Below are positions 15,730 to 22,781 of a stretch of 38,948 nucleotides of DNA, in pieces. The translations under genes were made by a program, and so were the position numbers. Under the pieces are notes generated by a model. It was not told where the DNA came from. It worked only from the letters and a program-made list of their open reading frames with translations, and did no database searches. The stretch is from NCBI GenBank assembly GCA_964436005.1, contig CAYTBK010000025.1, positions 1 through 38,948 of the forward strand, read 5' to 3'. This stretch comes from JAGNHB01 sp964436005. GTDB taxonomy: Bacteria; Acidobacteriota; JAAYUB01. How positions within the stretch are numbered: the first letter of the stretch is position 1; each line of letters opens with the position of its first letter.

Positions 15730-16422
15730 TCAGTCTGCAACCGGCTTGCGCAGCGTGGTCTCGCAGAGGGTCATGCCCCGCGCCAGGTACTTGACCTCGA
15801 AGTGGCTCCGCCGGCTTCCCGGCGGCACCGGGCCCAGCCTTTCCAGCGCCAGCCCCAGCAGGGTGTACGCCGCGGCGGCTTCCAGGACGTAGCCGGGCCG
15901 GTCGGAAGCCACGTGCAGCGTGCCCCCCGGCTTGAGCGTCCGCACCAGCCGCAGGGCGAAGGGGTGCAGGTGCCAGCGCCGCTTCGCGTGCGCCGCCTTC
16001 GGCCAGGGGTCCGGGTACAGGAAGTCGAAGGCGTCCACCGAGGACGGGGGGAAGTGGAAGGCGACCAGCGGCACGGCGTCGCGCCGCACCACGAGCAGGT
16101 TGCCGGCCCCGGACACCCCGGCCCGCGCGGCGGCGGCGCGGAACCGCTCGGCGCAGCGGTCGATGCCCAGGAAGAAGGCGTCTTCCTCCGCGGCGGCCTT
16201 TTCGGCCAGACCCAGGCCTTTCCCGCAGCCGATCTCCACGTGGAGGCGGGGCCGGGAGAAAACGGCCTCCCGCTCCGGGAAGGGCTCCGCTTCCGGCTTC
16301 CACTTGCACAGGTAGCGTTCCGAGCCCAGGTAGCCCGGGAAACCGCCCGGGAACAGCTCCCGCCGCAGGCGCTCCTGCTCCGCGGCCAGGGCGGCCGGCT
16401 CGTACGGGGGCTCAATGGCCAT
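15730..16422 (-). CDS. trmB: tRNA (guanine-N7)-methyltransferase
   Basis: A protein of 230 residues that methylates G46 of tRNAs using S-adenosylmethionine. The Rossmann SAM-binding motif is VEIGCGKG (62-69), followed by the acidic FLGID. The TrmB hallmark FLYPDPWPK (134-142) with HAKRR (145-149) contains the catalytic region. The N-terminal GYLGSERYLCKWKPE is a little unusual but in place. It is the last gene of an operon: its ATG lies 11 bases inside the 3' end of the DMT transporter gene. Length and motifs fit a complete bacterial TrmB. Confidence 0.93.
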   Translation of the reverse strand: MAIEPPYEPAALAAEQERLRRELFPGGFPGYLGSERYLCKWKPEAEPFPEREAVFSRPRLHVEIGCGKGLGLAEKAAAEEDAFFLGIDRCAERFRAAAARAGVSGAGNLLVVRRDAVPLVAFHFPPSSVDAFDFLYPDPWPKAAHAKRRWHLHPFALRLVRTLKPGGTLHVASDRPGYVLEAAAAYTLLGLALERLGPVPPGSRRSHFEVKYLARGMTLCETTLRKPVAD

Positions 16423-17371
16423 GGGGCCTCCCCGGCGCCGCCGCCTTCCGGTGGGGGAACCGCCCGCCCAGGGCCAGGACGACGATGCCGGCCAGGGCGA
16501 CGAACATCCCCGTCAGCTTCACGGCGGAAGGCAGGTGCCCGAAAACGAAGTAGTCGAGCACGGTAACCAGCAGGGCGTTGGAGCCGGTGATGGCCGTGGC
16601 CGGCCCGGCCGGCCCCCGCGTGACGGCCATCTTGACGGCCAGCATGCCGACGGCCAGGAACGCGCCCGCGCCCACCGCGGCCAGGAAAAGGTCCGGGCGG
16701 TTCAGCCCGGCCAGGCCGCGGCCGGAGAGCAGGGCCCAGAGCAGGGCCAATATGCCCATGGCGCCCGAGGACAGCCACAGCACCGCCGTGGCGGACACGG
16801 AGTCGGCCCCGTGGTGCCCGGCGTACTTGAGCAGGAAGTTGGCCGCCCCGAAGCAGAGCATGGTGGCCAGGCCGAAGGCCAGGGCCCGCAGCGAGGCCGC
16901 CGTCCCGCTGGAGAGGGCGAGCACCGTCAGTCCGGCCAGGATGACGAAGAACCCGCCGGCCTGGGTTCGGCTCAGCCGCTCGCGGAGGACGAGCAGGGAG
17001 AGCCCGGCCACCAGCATGGAATTCGTCGTGCTGATGGCCACGATGGGGCCGCGGGCGGTGGGTTCCGCCGCCAGGCCGATCTTCAGGGTCATCATGCCGA
17101 GGGAGAGGGCGATGCCGGCCGCGGCGGCGACAAGGACGAACCGGCGCCCGGGGATTCCCCGGAAGCCCCGCCCCGAGGCCTGGAAGGAGACGGCGGCGAC
17201 GGTCCCGGCCAGCCCCATGGTCAGCCAGACCACGATGGGCGCCGAGATGGAGGCGTCGGGGTTGCGGCCGCTCCAGTCCACGATGCAGCCGAGGAGGAAG
17301 TTGGTGCCGCCGAAACCGAGGAACCCCAGCAGGGCGCACTGGAACCAGGAAACCCGCTGCCGGGCGCTCAT
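16412..17371 (-). CDS. EamA/DMT-family membrane transporter
   Basis: A protein of 319 residues with about ten hydrophobic helices arranged as two EamA halves, as in the drug/metabolite transporter superfamily. The first half ends in STTNSMLVAGLSLLVLRERLSRTQ and the second in GSNALLVTVLDYFVFGHLPSAVKLTG, the matching conserved EamA positions. The cargo is unknown; family members export amino acids, nucleosides or other metabolites. The ATG overlaps the stop of the phosphate acyltransferase gene (ATGA), and its own end overlaps trmB, so the three genes are translated from one message. Confidence 0.85.
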   Translation of the reverse strand: MSARQRVSWFQCALLGFLGFGGTNFLLGCIVDWSGRNPDASISAPIVVWLTMGLAGTVAAVSFQASGRGFRGIPGRRFVLVAAAAGIALSLGMMTLKIGLAAEPTARGPIVAISTTNSMLVAGLSLLVLRERLSRTQAGGFFVILAGLTVLALSSGTAASLRALAFGLATMLCFGAANFLLKYAGHHGADSVSATAVLWLSSGAMGILALLWALLSGRGLAGLNRPDLFLAAVGAGAFLAVGMLAVKMAVTRGPAGPATAITGSNALLVTVLDYFVFGHLPSAVKLTGMFVALAGIVVLALGGRFPHRKAAAPGRPHGH

Positions 17372-18288
17372 GGGCGGCCCCCCTCCACCACCGCCCGGGC
17401 GATGAGCAGCGAGCGGTAGCGGTTGGCCCCGTCGTCCGTACGGGAATTCAGCACGGCCGGCACGGCGGCGCCGAACACCATCCCGCCCCAGACGGCCCCG
17501 CCGTGGAACTTGTAGCTCTTGCCCAGGGCGTTGGCGGTCTCCAGGCCGGGGGCCACGAGCAGGTCGGGGTCCCCGCAGACCGGCGAGGCGCCCAGGCCCT
17601 TGGCCCGGGCGCAGTCGCGGTCGATGAGGGCGTCGTAGCCCAGCGGGCCTTCCACCTGGAAGCCCGGGAAACGCCCCCGCCGGGACATGGCGCAGAGGAC
17701 GGCCGCGTCGGTGGTGGCCGGCATTCGGGGGCTCACCGTCTCCACGGCCGCCAGCAGGCCCACCTTCACCGGCGAGATGCCCAAAACCCGCCAGAGGGGA
17801 CGGGTGTTTTCGATGAACACCGCCTTGTCCTCCAGCGACGGGTCGGGCACGATGGCGTTGTCTGTCACAGCCAGAAACTTATGGTAGGACGGCATTTCGA
17901 AGAGGCTCAGGTTGGAGAGGGCAGCGGAGGCCCGGATGCCCCCGTCTCGCTCCAGGATGGCCCGCAGGTAGTATTCGGACTTGAGGCTTCCCTTGACGAG
18001 GATGGCGGCGCCGTCCTCGCGGACGGAGCGCACGGCCTCCCGCGCCGAGGCGGCGGCATCCGTCGCCGGCCGGACATCGCAATCGTCCCACGCGCCCCCG
18101 CTCCGCGCCAGGCAGCTTCGGATCCCCTCCGGGTCCCCGCACAGGAAGCACCGCCCGACAAAGCCCTTCCGGCGCGCCAGGAGGAGGCTGTCGAGCACGT
18201 CCCCGTCCGCCGCCGCGGCCACCGCCACGGAGACGGGCGCGAGCCCCGCCACGAGGTTTTCCAGTTCGGCAAAATTCCGTATCGCCAT
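17368..18288 (-). CDS. Phosphate acetyl/butyryltransferase family enzyme
   Basis: A protein of 306 residues of the PTA/PTB family, which swaps CoA for phosphate on acyl groups. Recognisable parts are AILVKGSLKSEYYLRAIL (about 96-113), a SLEDKAVFIENT stretch, FPGFQVEGPLGYDALIDRDCA and DLLVAPGLETANALGKSYKF near the C-terminus, typical of phosphate butyryltransferase. The length fits Ptb rather than the longer Pta. No acyl kinase (buk/ackA) is adjacent. The ATG at 18288 is preceded by GGGGAGG. Upstream in-frame extension lacks a ribosome site and enters repeat element C. First gene of the operon with the DMT transporter and trmB. The acyl chain cannot be fixed from sequence. Confidence 0.85.
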   Translation of the reverse strand: MAIRNFAELENLVAGLAPVSVAVAAAADGDVLDSLLLARRKGFVGRCFLCGDPEGIRSCLARSGGAWDDCDVRPATDAAASAREAVRSVREDGAAILVKGSLKSEYYLRAILERDGGIRASAALSNLSLFEMPSYHKFLAVTDNAIVPDPSLEDKAVFIENTRPLWRVLGISPVKVGLLAAVETVSPRMPATTDAAVLCAMSRRGRFPGFQVEGPLGYDALIDRDCARAKGLGASPVCGDPDLLVAPGLETANALGKSYKFHGGAVWGGMVFGAAVPAVLNSRTDDGANRYRSLLIARAVVEGGRP

Positions 18289-18360
18289 CGGCCCTCCCCT
18301 TCCCTCGGCGGAAATATACCACGCCCCCCGCCAGGCCCGGCGAGTCTTTCCGAAGCAATC

Positions 18361-18514
18361 AACGCAAAGACGCCAGGACGCCAAGAAGGCGGGACGGAAT
18401 TGCCAACGTCCGGCATTCGATGGATATTCGACGCAGGGTATCCGACACGACTGTTCCGGCCCGGCCGATCGCGCTGCCCGCCTTGCGCCATTGCGCCCTT
18501 GCGCCTTTGCGTTG
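18361..18514. repeat. Intergenic repeat element C, inverted ends
   Basis: The clearest member. The left end (18361-18390) is AACGCAAAGACGCCAGGACG followed by a further CCAAG unit, a roughly 10-base period. The right end (18481-18514) is its reverse complement in style (TTGCGCCCTTGCGCCTTTGC). It sits between the start of the acyltransferase gene and the stop of uvsE, ending 5 bases from that stop. Confidence 0.75.
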
Positions 18515-18519
18515 AAAGG

Positions 18520-19419
18520 TTACCTTGCGGGAAAAAGCGCATCGTGGAGGGCGAGGACCGCCTCCTCCTTGGCCTTGGCCTCCACGTCCACGGTGAGGTC
18601 CTGCCCGAGCCAGCAGGCCGGGAAGTCCGCCGGGTCCAGGAAAAGGGCGTGCTTCCTGGGGTCGGCGGCGGTCCAACCGTCCCGCGGGCTGGACACGTGG
18701 AAGAGGGGTTCCCGGTTCCACGTCGCCGCGGCCTGCCCGGTGGTCTCCTCCACCGACACGCCGTCGGGCAGGCAGCGGTGGTGGTGGACGTCGTAGACGA
18801 AGCCCAGGCCCAGCCGCCGGCAGAGGGGCAGCAGGTCGGCGGGCGGGTAGACGCGGTCGTCGTTTTCCAGCGTCAGCTTTTCGCGCAGGGCCGCGGGCAG
18901 GGTTTCCACCGCGGCGGCCAGCCTGTCCAGGGCCGCCCGGCGCTCGCCGTAGGCCCCCCCGCCGTGGATGTTGATGACGTCGGCGCCGGTCAGTTCGGCC
19001 AGGCGGAGGTGGTGGAGCAGTTCGGCCCGCGAGCTGGCCGCCACGTCCGCCCGGGGGGAGTTGAGCACGACGAACTGGTCCGGGTGGAAGGAGGTGCGCA
19101 ACCCCGCCTGGCGGGCCAGGCGCCCGCACTCCTCCAGCTCGCGCCGGATGGACTCGCCGTCCGGCAGGTCCGGCAGGTCGTAGCCGTACTGCGGGTGGGT
19201 GGCCAGTGGCAGCAGGTCGCTGGAGATGCGGAAAGCCCCGACGCCGTGGGCGATGCAGTAGCGCAGGGCCGCCCCGAGCGAGCGGGTATTGTGGCCGCAG
19301 ATTTCGGCGAGGAGGGCGCCCCGATCGACGGGGGCCAGGCGGGACAGGCGGCTGGCGGTGGTGGTCCGGAAGCGGATCGTCTCCCGGTAGAACAGGCAGC
19401 AGAGGCCCAGGCGCATCAT
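18520..19419 (-). CDS. uvsE: UV DNA damage endonuclease
   Basis: A protein of 299 residues of the UvsE/UvdE family, TIM-barrel metal enzymes that nick DNA 5' to UV photoproducts and start an alternative excision repair. The metal-site motifs are in order: RISSDLLPL (65-73), FHPDQFVVLNSP (111-122), NIHGGGAYG (150-158), LENDD (184-188) and VYDVHHH (208-214). It starts at tandem ATGs (19419 or 19416). A G-run precedes them but no clear AGGAGG. It is an isolated minus-strand gene between repeat ends, with no other repair gene adjacent. Confidence 0.93.
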   Translation of the reverse strand: MMRLGLCCLFYRETIRFRTTTASRLSRLAPVDRGALLAEICGHNTRSLGAALRYCIAHGVGAFRISSDLLPLATHPQYGYDLPDLPDGESIRRELEECGRLARQAGLRTSFHPDQFVVLNSPRADVAASSRAELLHHLRLAELTGADVINIHGGGAYGERRAALDRLAAAVETLPAALREKLTLENDDRVYPPADLLPLCRRLGLGFVYDVHHHRCLPDGVSVEETTGQAAATWNREPLFHVSSPRDGWTAADPRKHALFLDPADFPACWLGQDLTVDVEAKAKEEAVLALHDALFPAR

Positions 19420-19436
19420 CGCCCCCCGAATGCGGT

Positions 19437-19465
19437 TTCACCACGAAAGCACAGATTTCACAAAC
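19437..19465. repeat. CACAAAG-type dispersed repeat, single end
   Basis: TTCACCACGAAAGCACAGAT followed by TTCACAAAC matches the left-hand ends of elements A and B. It starts 18 bases upstream of uvsE. No inverted partner is evident before the 3' end of the EutN/CcmL gene. Confidence 0.55.
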
Positions 19466-19540
19466 TTTCTCGGCGATTGTGCGGTCGAACTCCGGCAGGC
19501 CGGCGCCTCCGCCGTCTGGCGGCGGGGCGGTGCACTTGCC

Positions 19541-19819
19541 CTATTCCTTCCAACTGGCGCAGTTGACCCGGTCGACGACGCCTAGGATGCAAGCATCCGC
19601 CGGCACCTCGTCGGGCTCGAAAGGGAAGGCCGCCTCCCGGGCGGCCACGAAGAAGACCGTTTCGGCGGCGCCCACGCCGGCCGCGTCGAGGGCGGCGAAG
19701 GCCTCCCCGCGGGGCGCCCCGTCGGGCCCCAGTTCCTTGATGAGCAGAATGCGCTGCCCGGTCAGCGAAGGGTCCTTCACGGTGGCGACGACGGTGCCCA
19801 TGACTTTGGCGATGCGCAA
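19541..19819 (-). CDS. EutN/CcmL-family microcompartment vertex protein (copy 1)
   Basis: A protein of 92 residues matching the bacterial microcompartment pentamer family that caps shell vertices. It follows the family pattern closely: RIAKVMGTVVATVKDPSLTG at the start, a central LLIKELGPDGAPRGE and AALDAAGVGAAETVFFV, and the closing DACILGVVDRVN that matches the end of EutN. The start is a TTG (19819) preceded by GGAGG at 4-5 bases. It lies 55 bases after the DUF1015 gene, separated by a strong hairpin. No shell hexamer (PF00936) gene is in the window, so participation in a shell is unproven. Confidence 0.85.
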   Translation of the reverse strand: MRIAKVMGTVVATVKDPSLTGQRILLIKELGPDGAPRGEAFAALDAAGVGAAETVFFVAAREAAFPFEPDEVPADACILGVVDRVNCASWKE

Positions 19820-19835
19820 GGTTCCTCCGGGGAAA

Positions 19836-19867
19836 CGCCCCTCCGGCCATCGCGGGCCGGAGGGGCG
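19836..19867 (-). promoter_or_regulatory. 13-bp intercistronic hairpin between DUF1015 and EutN genes
   Basis: A perfect 13-bp stem (19836-19848 with 19855-19867, sequence CGCCCCTCCGGCC) and a 6-base loop stand 8 bases after the DUF1015 stop and 17 before the TTG start. On the minus strand only TTTCC follows, so it may be an attenuator, RNA-processing or 3'-stabilising structure instead of a full terminator. Confidence 0.7.
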
Positions 19868-19874
19868 GCGGGAA

Positions 19875-21113
19875 TCAGTCGAGGAGGTGGTTGACCAGAC
19901 CGTCCTTGAGCTTGGGCTCGAACCAGGTGGACTTCGGGGGCATGATCTGGCCGGCGTCGGCGATGGCCATCAACTCGTTCACGCTGGTGGCGAACATGGC
20001 GAAGGCGACGGCGAAGCGGCCGCTGTCGACCAACCGTTCCAGCTCGGCCATGCCGCGGATGCCGCCGACGAAATCGATGCGCTTGTCCTTGCGGGGGTCG
20101 CCGATGCCCAGCACCGGGGCCAGCAGGTTTTCCTGCAGGATGCTCACGTCCAGGCTGCGCACCGGGTCGGCGGCGTCGTAGGTCCCGGGCTTGGCCGTCA
20201 GGCGGTACCACCTTCCGCCGAGGTACATGCCGAAGTCGTGCGTGCGGCCGGGTTTCCCGCCTTCCGCCGGGGCGACTTCGAACTTCTCGCGGACCTTGCC
20301 CATGAAGGCGTCGGGGTCCAGGCCGTGGAGGTCCTTGACCACCCGGTTGTAGTCCATGATGTACAGCTGGTCGTGGGGGAAAATGATGGCGTAGAAGAAG
20401 TTGTACTCTTCTTCCCCGGTGTGCCGGGGGTTGGCGTCCCGGCGCAGGCGGCGCACCCGGCAGGCGGCGGCGGAACGGTGGTGCCCGTCGGCCACGTAGA
20501 GGTTGGGGATGCCGGCAAAGAGCTCGCCCACCCTGGCGATCCACTGCGGATCGCGGACGACCCAGAAAGTGTGGCCGATGCCGTCCTCGGACGTGAAGGC
20601 GTACTCGGGCTCCGCCTGCACCGCCTCGGCCATGAGGGCGTCGAGCTCCGGCCGGGCCGGGTAGGTCAGGAACACGGGGCCGGTCTGGGCGTTGAGCACG
20701 TCGACGTGGCGGGTGCGGTCGTCTTCCTTGTCGGCCCGGGTGAGCTCGTGCTTCTTGATGCGGTCGGCCTCGTAGTCGTCCACGGAGGCGCAGGCGGCCA
20801 GGCCGAGCTGCACGTGGTCGCCCATCTTCTGCCGGTAGACGTAGAAGCAGGGGGTCTCGTCCTGGAAGAAGCAGCCTCCCGTGCGGAACGCGCGGAAGTT
20901 TTCCGCCCCCTTGGCGTACACGCGGTCGTCGTACAGGGAGACGTCGGCGGGAAGGTCGATTTCGGGCTTGCCGACGTGCAGGAAGGAGAGCTGGTTGCCC
21001 TCGGCCATCTTGCGCGCCTCGTCGGAGGACAGCACGTCGTAAGGCGGCGCCGCCACCTGGCAGGCGAACTCTTTCTTCGGCCGAAGCCCGCGGAATGGTC
21101 GAACAATAGCCAT
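19875..21113 (-). CDS. DUF1015 family protein
   Basis: A soluble protein of 412 residues covering the full DUF1015 family length. Signature parts are the start RPFRGLRPKKEFACQVAAPP with YDVLS, the central NLYVADGHHRSAA (His pair), the FFYAIIFPHDQLYIMDYNR segment and the end IMPPKSTWFEPKLKDGLV. The biochemical function is not established; in some bacteria the gene lies beside serine-biosynthesis genes. GGAGG lies 8 bases before the ATG, and a consensus promoter precedes it. It is transcribed toward the EutN/CcmL gene. Confidence 0.9.
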   Translation of the reverse strand: MAIVRPFRGLRPKKEFACQVAAPPYDVLSSDEARKMAEGNQLSFLHVGKPEIDLPADVSLYDDRVYAKGAENFRAFRTGGCFFQDETPCFYVYRQKMGDHVQLGLAACASVDDYEADRIKKHELTRADKEDDRTRHVDVLNAQTGPVFLTYPARPELDALMAEAVQAEPEYAFTSEDGIGHTFWVVRDPQWIARVGELFAGIPNLYVADGHHRSAAACRVRRLRRDANPRHTGEEEYNFFYAIIFPHDQLYIMDYNRVVKDLHGLDPDAFMGKVREKFEVAPAEGGKPGRTHDFGMYLGGRWYRLTAKPGTYDAADPVRSLDVSILQENLLAPVLGIGDPRKDKRIDFVGGIRGMAELERLVDSGRFAVAFAMFATSVNELMAIADAGQIMPPKSTWFEPKLKDGLVNHLLD

Positions 21114-21185
21114 ACAGCAATCCTCCGTATTGGTTTAGGTTTTTTCGACGGAAAGCGTTCCGCCCCCCGCCCCGGGAAACTGCCC

Positions 21186-21214
21186 AGTGTAGCCTTGCCG
21201 CGCAATATTGTCAA
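21186..21214 (-). promoter_or_regulatory. Sigma-70 promoter for the DUF1015-EutN unit
   Basis: On the minus strand a perfect TTGACA (21209-21214), 17-base spacer and TACACT (21186-21191) lie about 73 bases before the DUF1015 start, leaving a leader of about 65 bases. Confidence 0.8.
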
Positions 21215-21232
21215 TTCGCCGCCGGGCACCCG

Positions 21233-21259
21233 TCAAGATTTTCCCTTCGGCGCCGATAA
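21233..21259 (+). promoter_or_regulatory. Sigma-28 (FliA)-type promoter
   Basis: TCAAGATT (21233-21240), an 11-base spacer and GCCGATAA (21252-21259) reproduce the flagellar sigma-28 consensus TAAAGTTT-N11-GCCGATAA with two changes in the -35 and none in the -10. The ATG of the EF-hand-like gene follows 30 bases later, a normal leader. Confidence 0.75.
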
Positions 21260-21289
21260 ACATGGCGAGAAGATCGATGGGAGGACGCC

Positions 21290-22390
21290 ATGAAAATCGA
21301 GAGCTCGGCGGTGCAGCTCCAGGCCCAGCACCTGGCCGCGGAAAGCACTGAAGTGAAGGAATCGCTGCATTTCCGGATCGGAGGGAGGGAGATGTCCATC
21401 GAGGCGTCCGGGGAGGCGGCCTCCGGTCTCTTTCTCTCCAGCGAGGCCCTCTCCCTGTCGGCTGGGACCTCGGCGGAGACCGCGGTCAGTGCGCCTCGGG
21501 TGGTTGCTCCGAAGCGCGGGGGCGCCTCGCCGTGCCCCCAGAGTAAGGCCTGCTCTCTGGAGGATTTCAAGCTCGAGCTGGTGAAGTATTTCATGTTGAA
21601 AGTGTTCGGCCTGAAAATCACCTCCGGCGACGAGGAGGAAGGGGCCGAAACGGCGGAAACCGCAGGGACTGGCCAGGGACAGGGAGACGCCGCTTCGGCG
21701 AGGGCGGAACAGTCCGTGCCGAACTGGAGCATGGAGTACCATCGGGAAGAGAGCCACACCGAGTTCGAGTCGACCTCCTTCCAGGCCCAGGGCGTCGTGA
21801 AGACCGCGGACGGGCAGGAGATTTCCTTCTCGGCCGAGCTCAACATGAGCCGGTCCTTCGCCGAGACGAACCGCATCGATATCCGCGCCGGCCAGGCAGC
21901 CCTCAAGGACCCGCTCGTCCTCAACTTCTCGGGCACCGCGGCGGACCTGGGGTCGACCACCTTCCGTTTCGACCTGGACGCCGACGGGGAGGAGGACATG
22001 GTTTCCACGCTGGGCGAGGGCAGCGTCTTCCTGGCCCTGGACAAGAACGGGGACGGCACGGTGAACGACGGCACCGAACTCTTCGGCGCCGAGTCCGGCG
22101 ACGGCTTCGCGGAACTGGCGGCCTACGACGAGGACAAGAACCAGTGGATCGACGAAGACGACTCGGTCTTCCGCAATCTCCGCGTCTGGGACGTCGACGG
22201 GGACGGCCAGTCCACCCTGGTCGCCCTGGGCCAGGCCGGCGTCGGCGCCATCTACCTCGGCTCCGCCGAGACGCCGTTCGCGGTCAAGGATTCCGCCAAC
22301 GAGCTCCTGGGGGAAGTCAAGGCCACCGGCGTCTTCCTGAAGGAGGAGGGGGGCGTGGGCACCGTCCAACAGGTCGACCTGAAAGCCTGA
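21290..22390 (+). CDS. EF-hand-like calcium-binding repeat protein
   Basis: A protein of 366 residues without a signal peptide. The first 150 residues are low-complexity and variable (Ser/Ala/Glu-rich, with an acidic DEEEGAETAE). The C-terminal 180 carry several Asp-rich calcium-loop motifs: DLDADGEED, DKNGDGTVNDG, DEDKNQWIDEDD and DVDGDGQST, joined by FLALDKNGDG and ELFGAESGDGFAELAAYDED. This C-terminal module is common in proteins of motile environmental bacteria and is of unknown role. GGGAGG lies 5 bases before the ATG. The sigma-28 promoter directly upstream suggests co-expression with late flagellar genes, although no flagellar gene is in the window. Expected to be a surface or secreted protein by a non-Sec route, as inference. 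Confidence 0.8.
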   Translation: MKIESSAVQLQAQHLAAESTEVKESLHFRIGGREMSIEASGEAASGLFLSSEALSLSAGTSAETAVSAPRVVAPKRGGASPCPQSKACSLEDFKLELVKYFMLKVFGLKITSGDEEEGAETAETAGTGQGQGDAASARAEQSVPNWSMEYHREESHTEFESTSFQAQGVVKTADGQEISFSAELNMSRSFAETNRIDIRAGQAALKDPLVLNFSGTAADLGSTTFRFDLDADGEEDMVSTLGEGSVFLALDKNGDGTVNDGTELFGAESGDGFAELAAYDEDKNQWIDEDDSVFRNLRVWDVDGDGQSTLVALGQAGVGAIYLGSAETPFAVKDSANELLGEVKATGVFLKEEGGVGTVQQVDLKA

Positions 22391-22781
22391 ACCCCGGTGG
22401 CCGGGGAACCGCCGAGGGCCGCGGAGCACCGCAGAGGGTTCTCCTGATTCATTCTTCGCGGTTCCTCCCCCTGCACACCGGCGCCAACCCGCTGCGGTCC
22501 TCCGCGATTCCTCCCGGCCAAATTCCCTCCCCCCCTATTTTTTTTCCCCTTCTTTCTTCGCGCCTTCGCGCCTTCGCGCGAAATTTTCGGTCCATCTTCC
22601 CCCCTTTTTTTCGGAAAACGCCCCGCCTCGTGCGTTATGTAGATGCCGGCAAGAAAAGAGTCGCGCGCCTCGGGGAAATCGGATAGAATCGCCGGACCGG
22701 GAGGGCTTTTGCCCGTCACGGCACGGCCGGCTCGCCAGGCGGAACCCGCTCTGGCCCCGGTACGTCGGGAGAAACGAACCC
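22391..22781. other. Intergenic region with repeats, 391 bases
   Basis: No gene is supported. A 6-bp hairpin CCCCGG/CCGGGG (22392-22406) lies at the 3' end of the EF-hand-like gene without a T-run. Degenerate repeat blocks follow, then a C/T-rich stretch. A TAGAAT at 22684-22689 could be a -10 for the recA operon, but no -35 is seen. I find no convincing SOS operator. Confidence 0.5.
22408..22583. repeat. Intergenic repeat element E, divergent ends
   Basis: The left block (22408-22444) is built of CCGCGGAG and CCGCAGAG words, and the right block (22551-22583) of TTCGCGCCTTCGCGCCTTCG units. These look like two sequence subtypes of the intergenic repeat family seen at elements A to C. Less clearly inverted than the others. 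Confidence 0.5.

Noticed and set aside
22684..22689. Promoter for the recA run at TAGAAT
   Set aside because: No -35 sequence at 16-18 bases upstream; kept only as a mention in the gap description.
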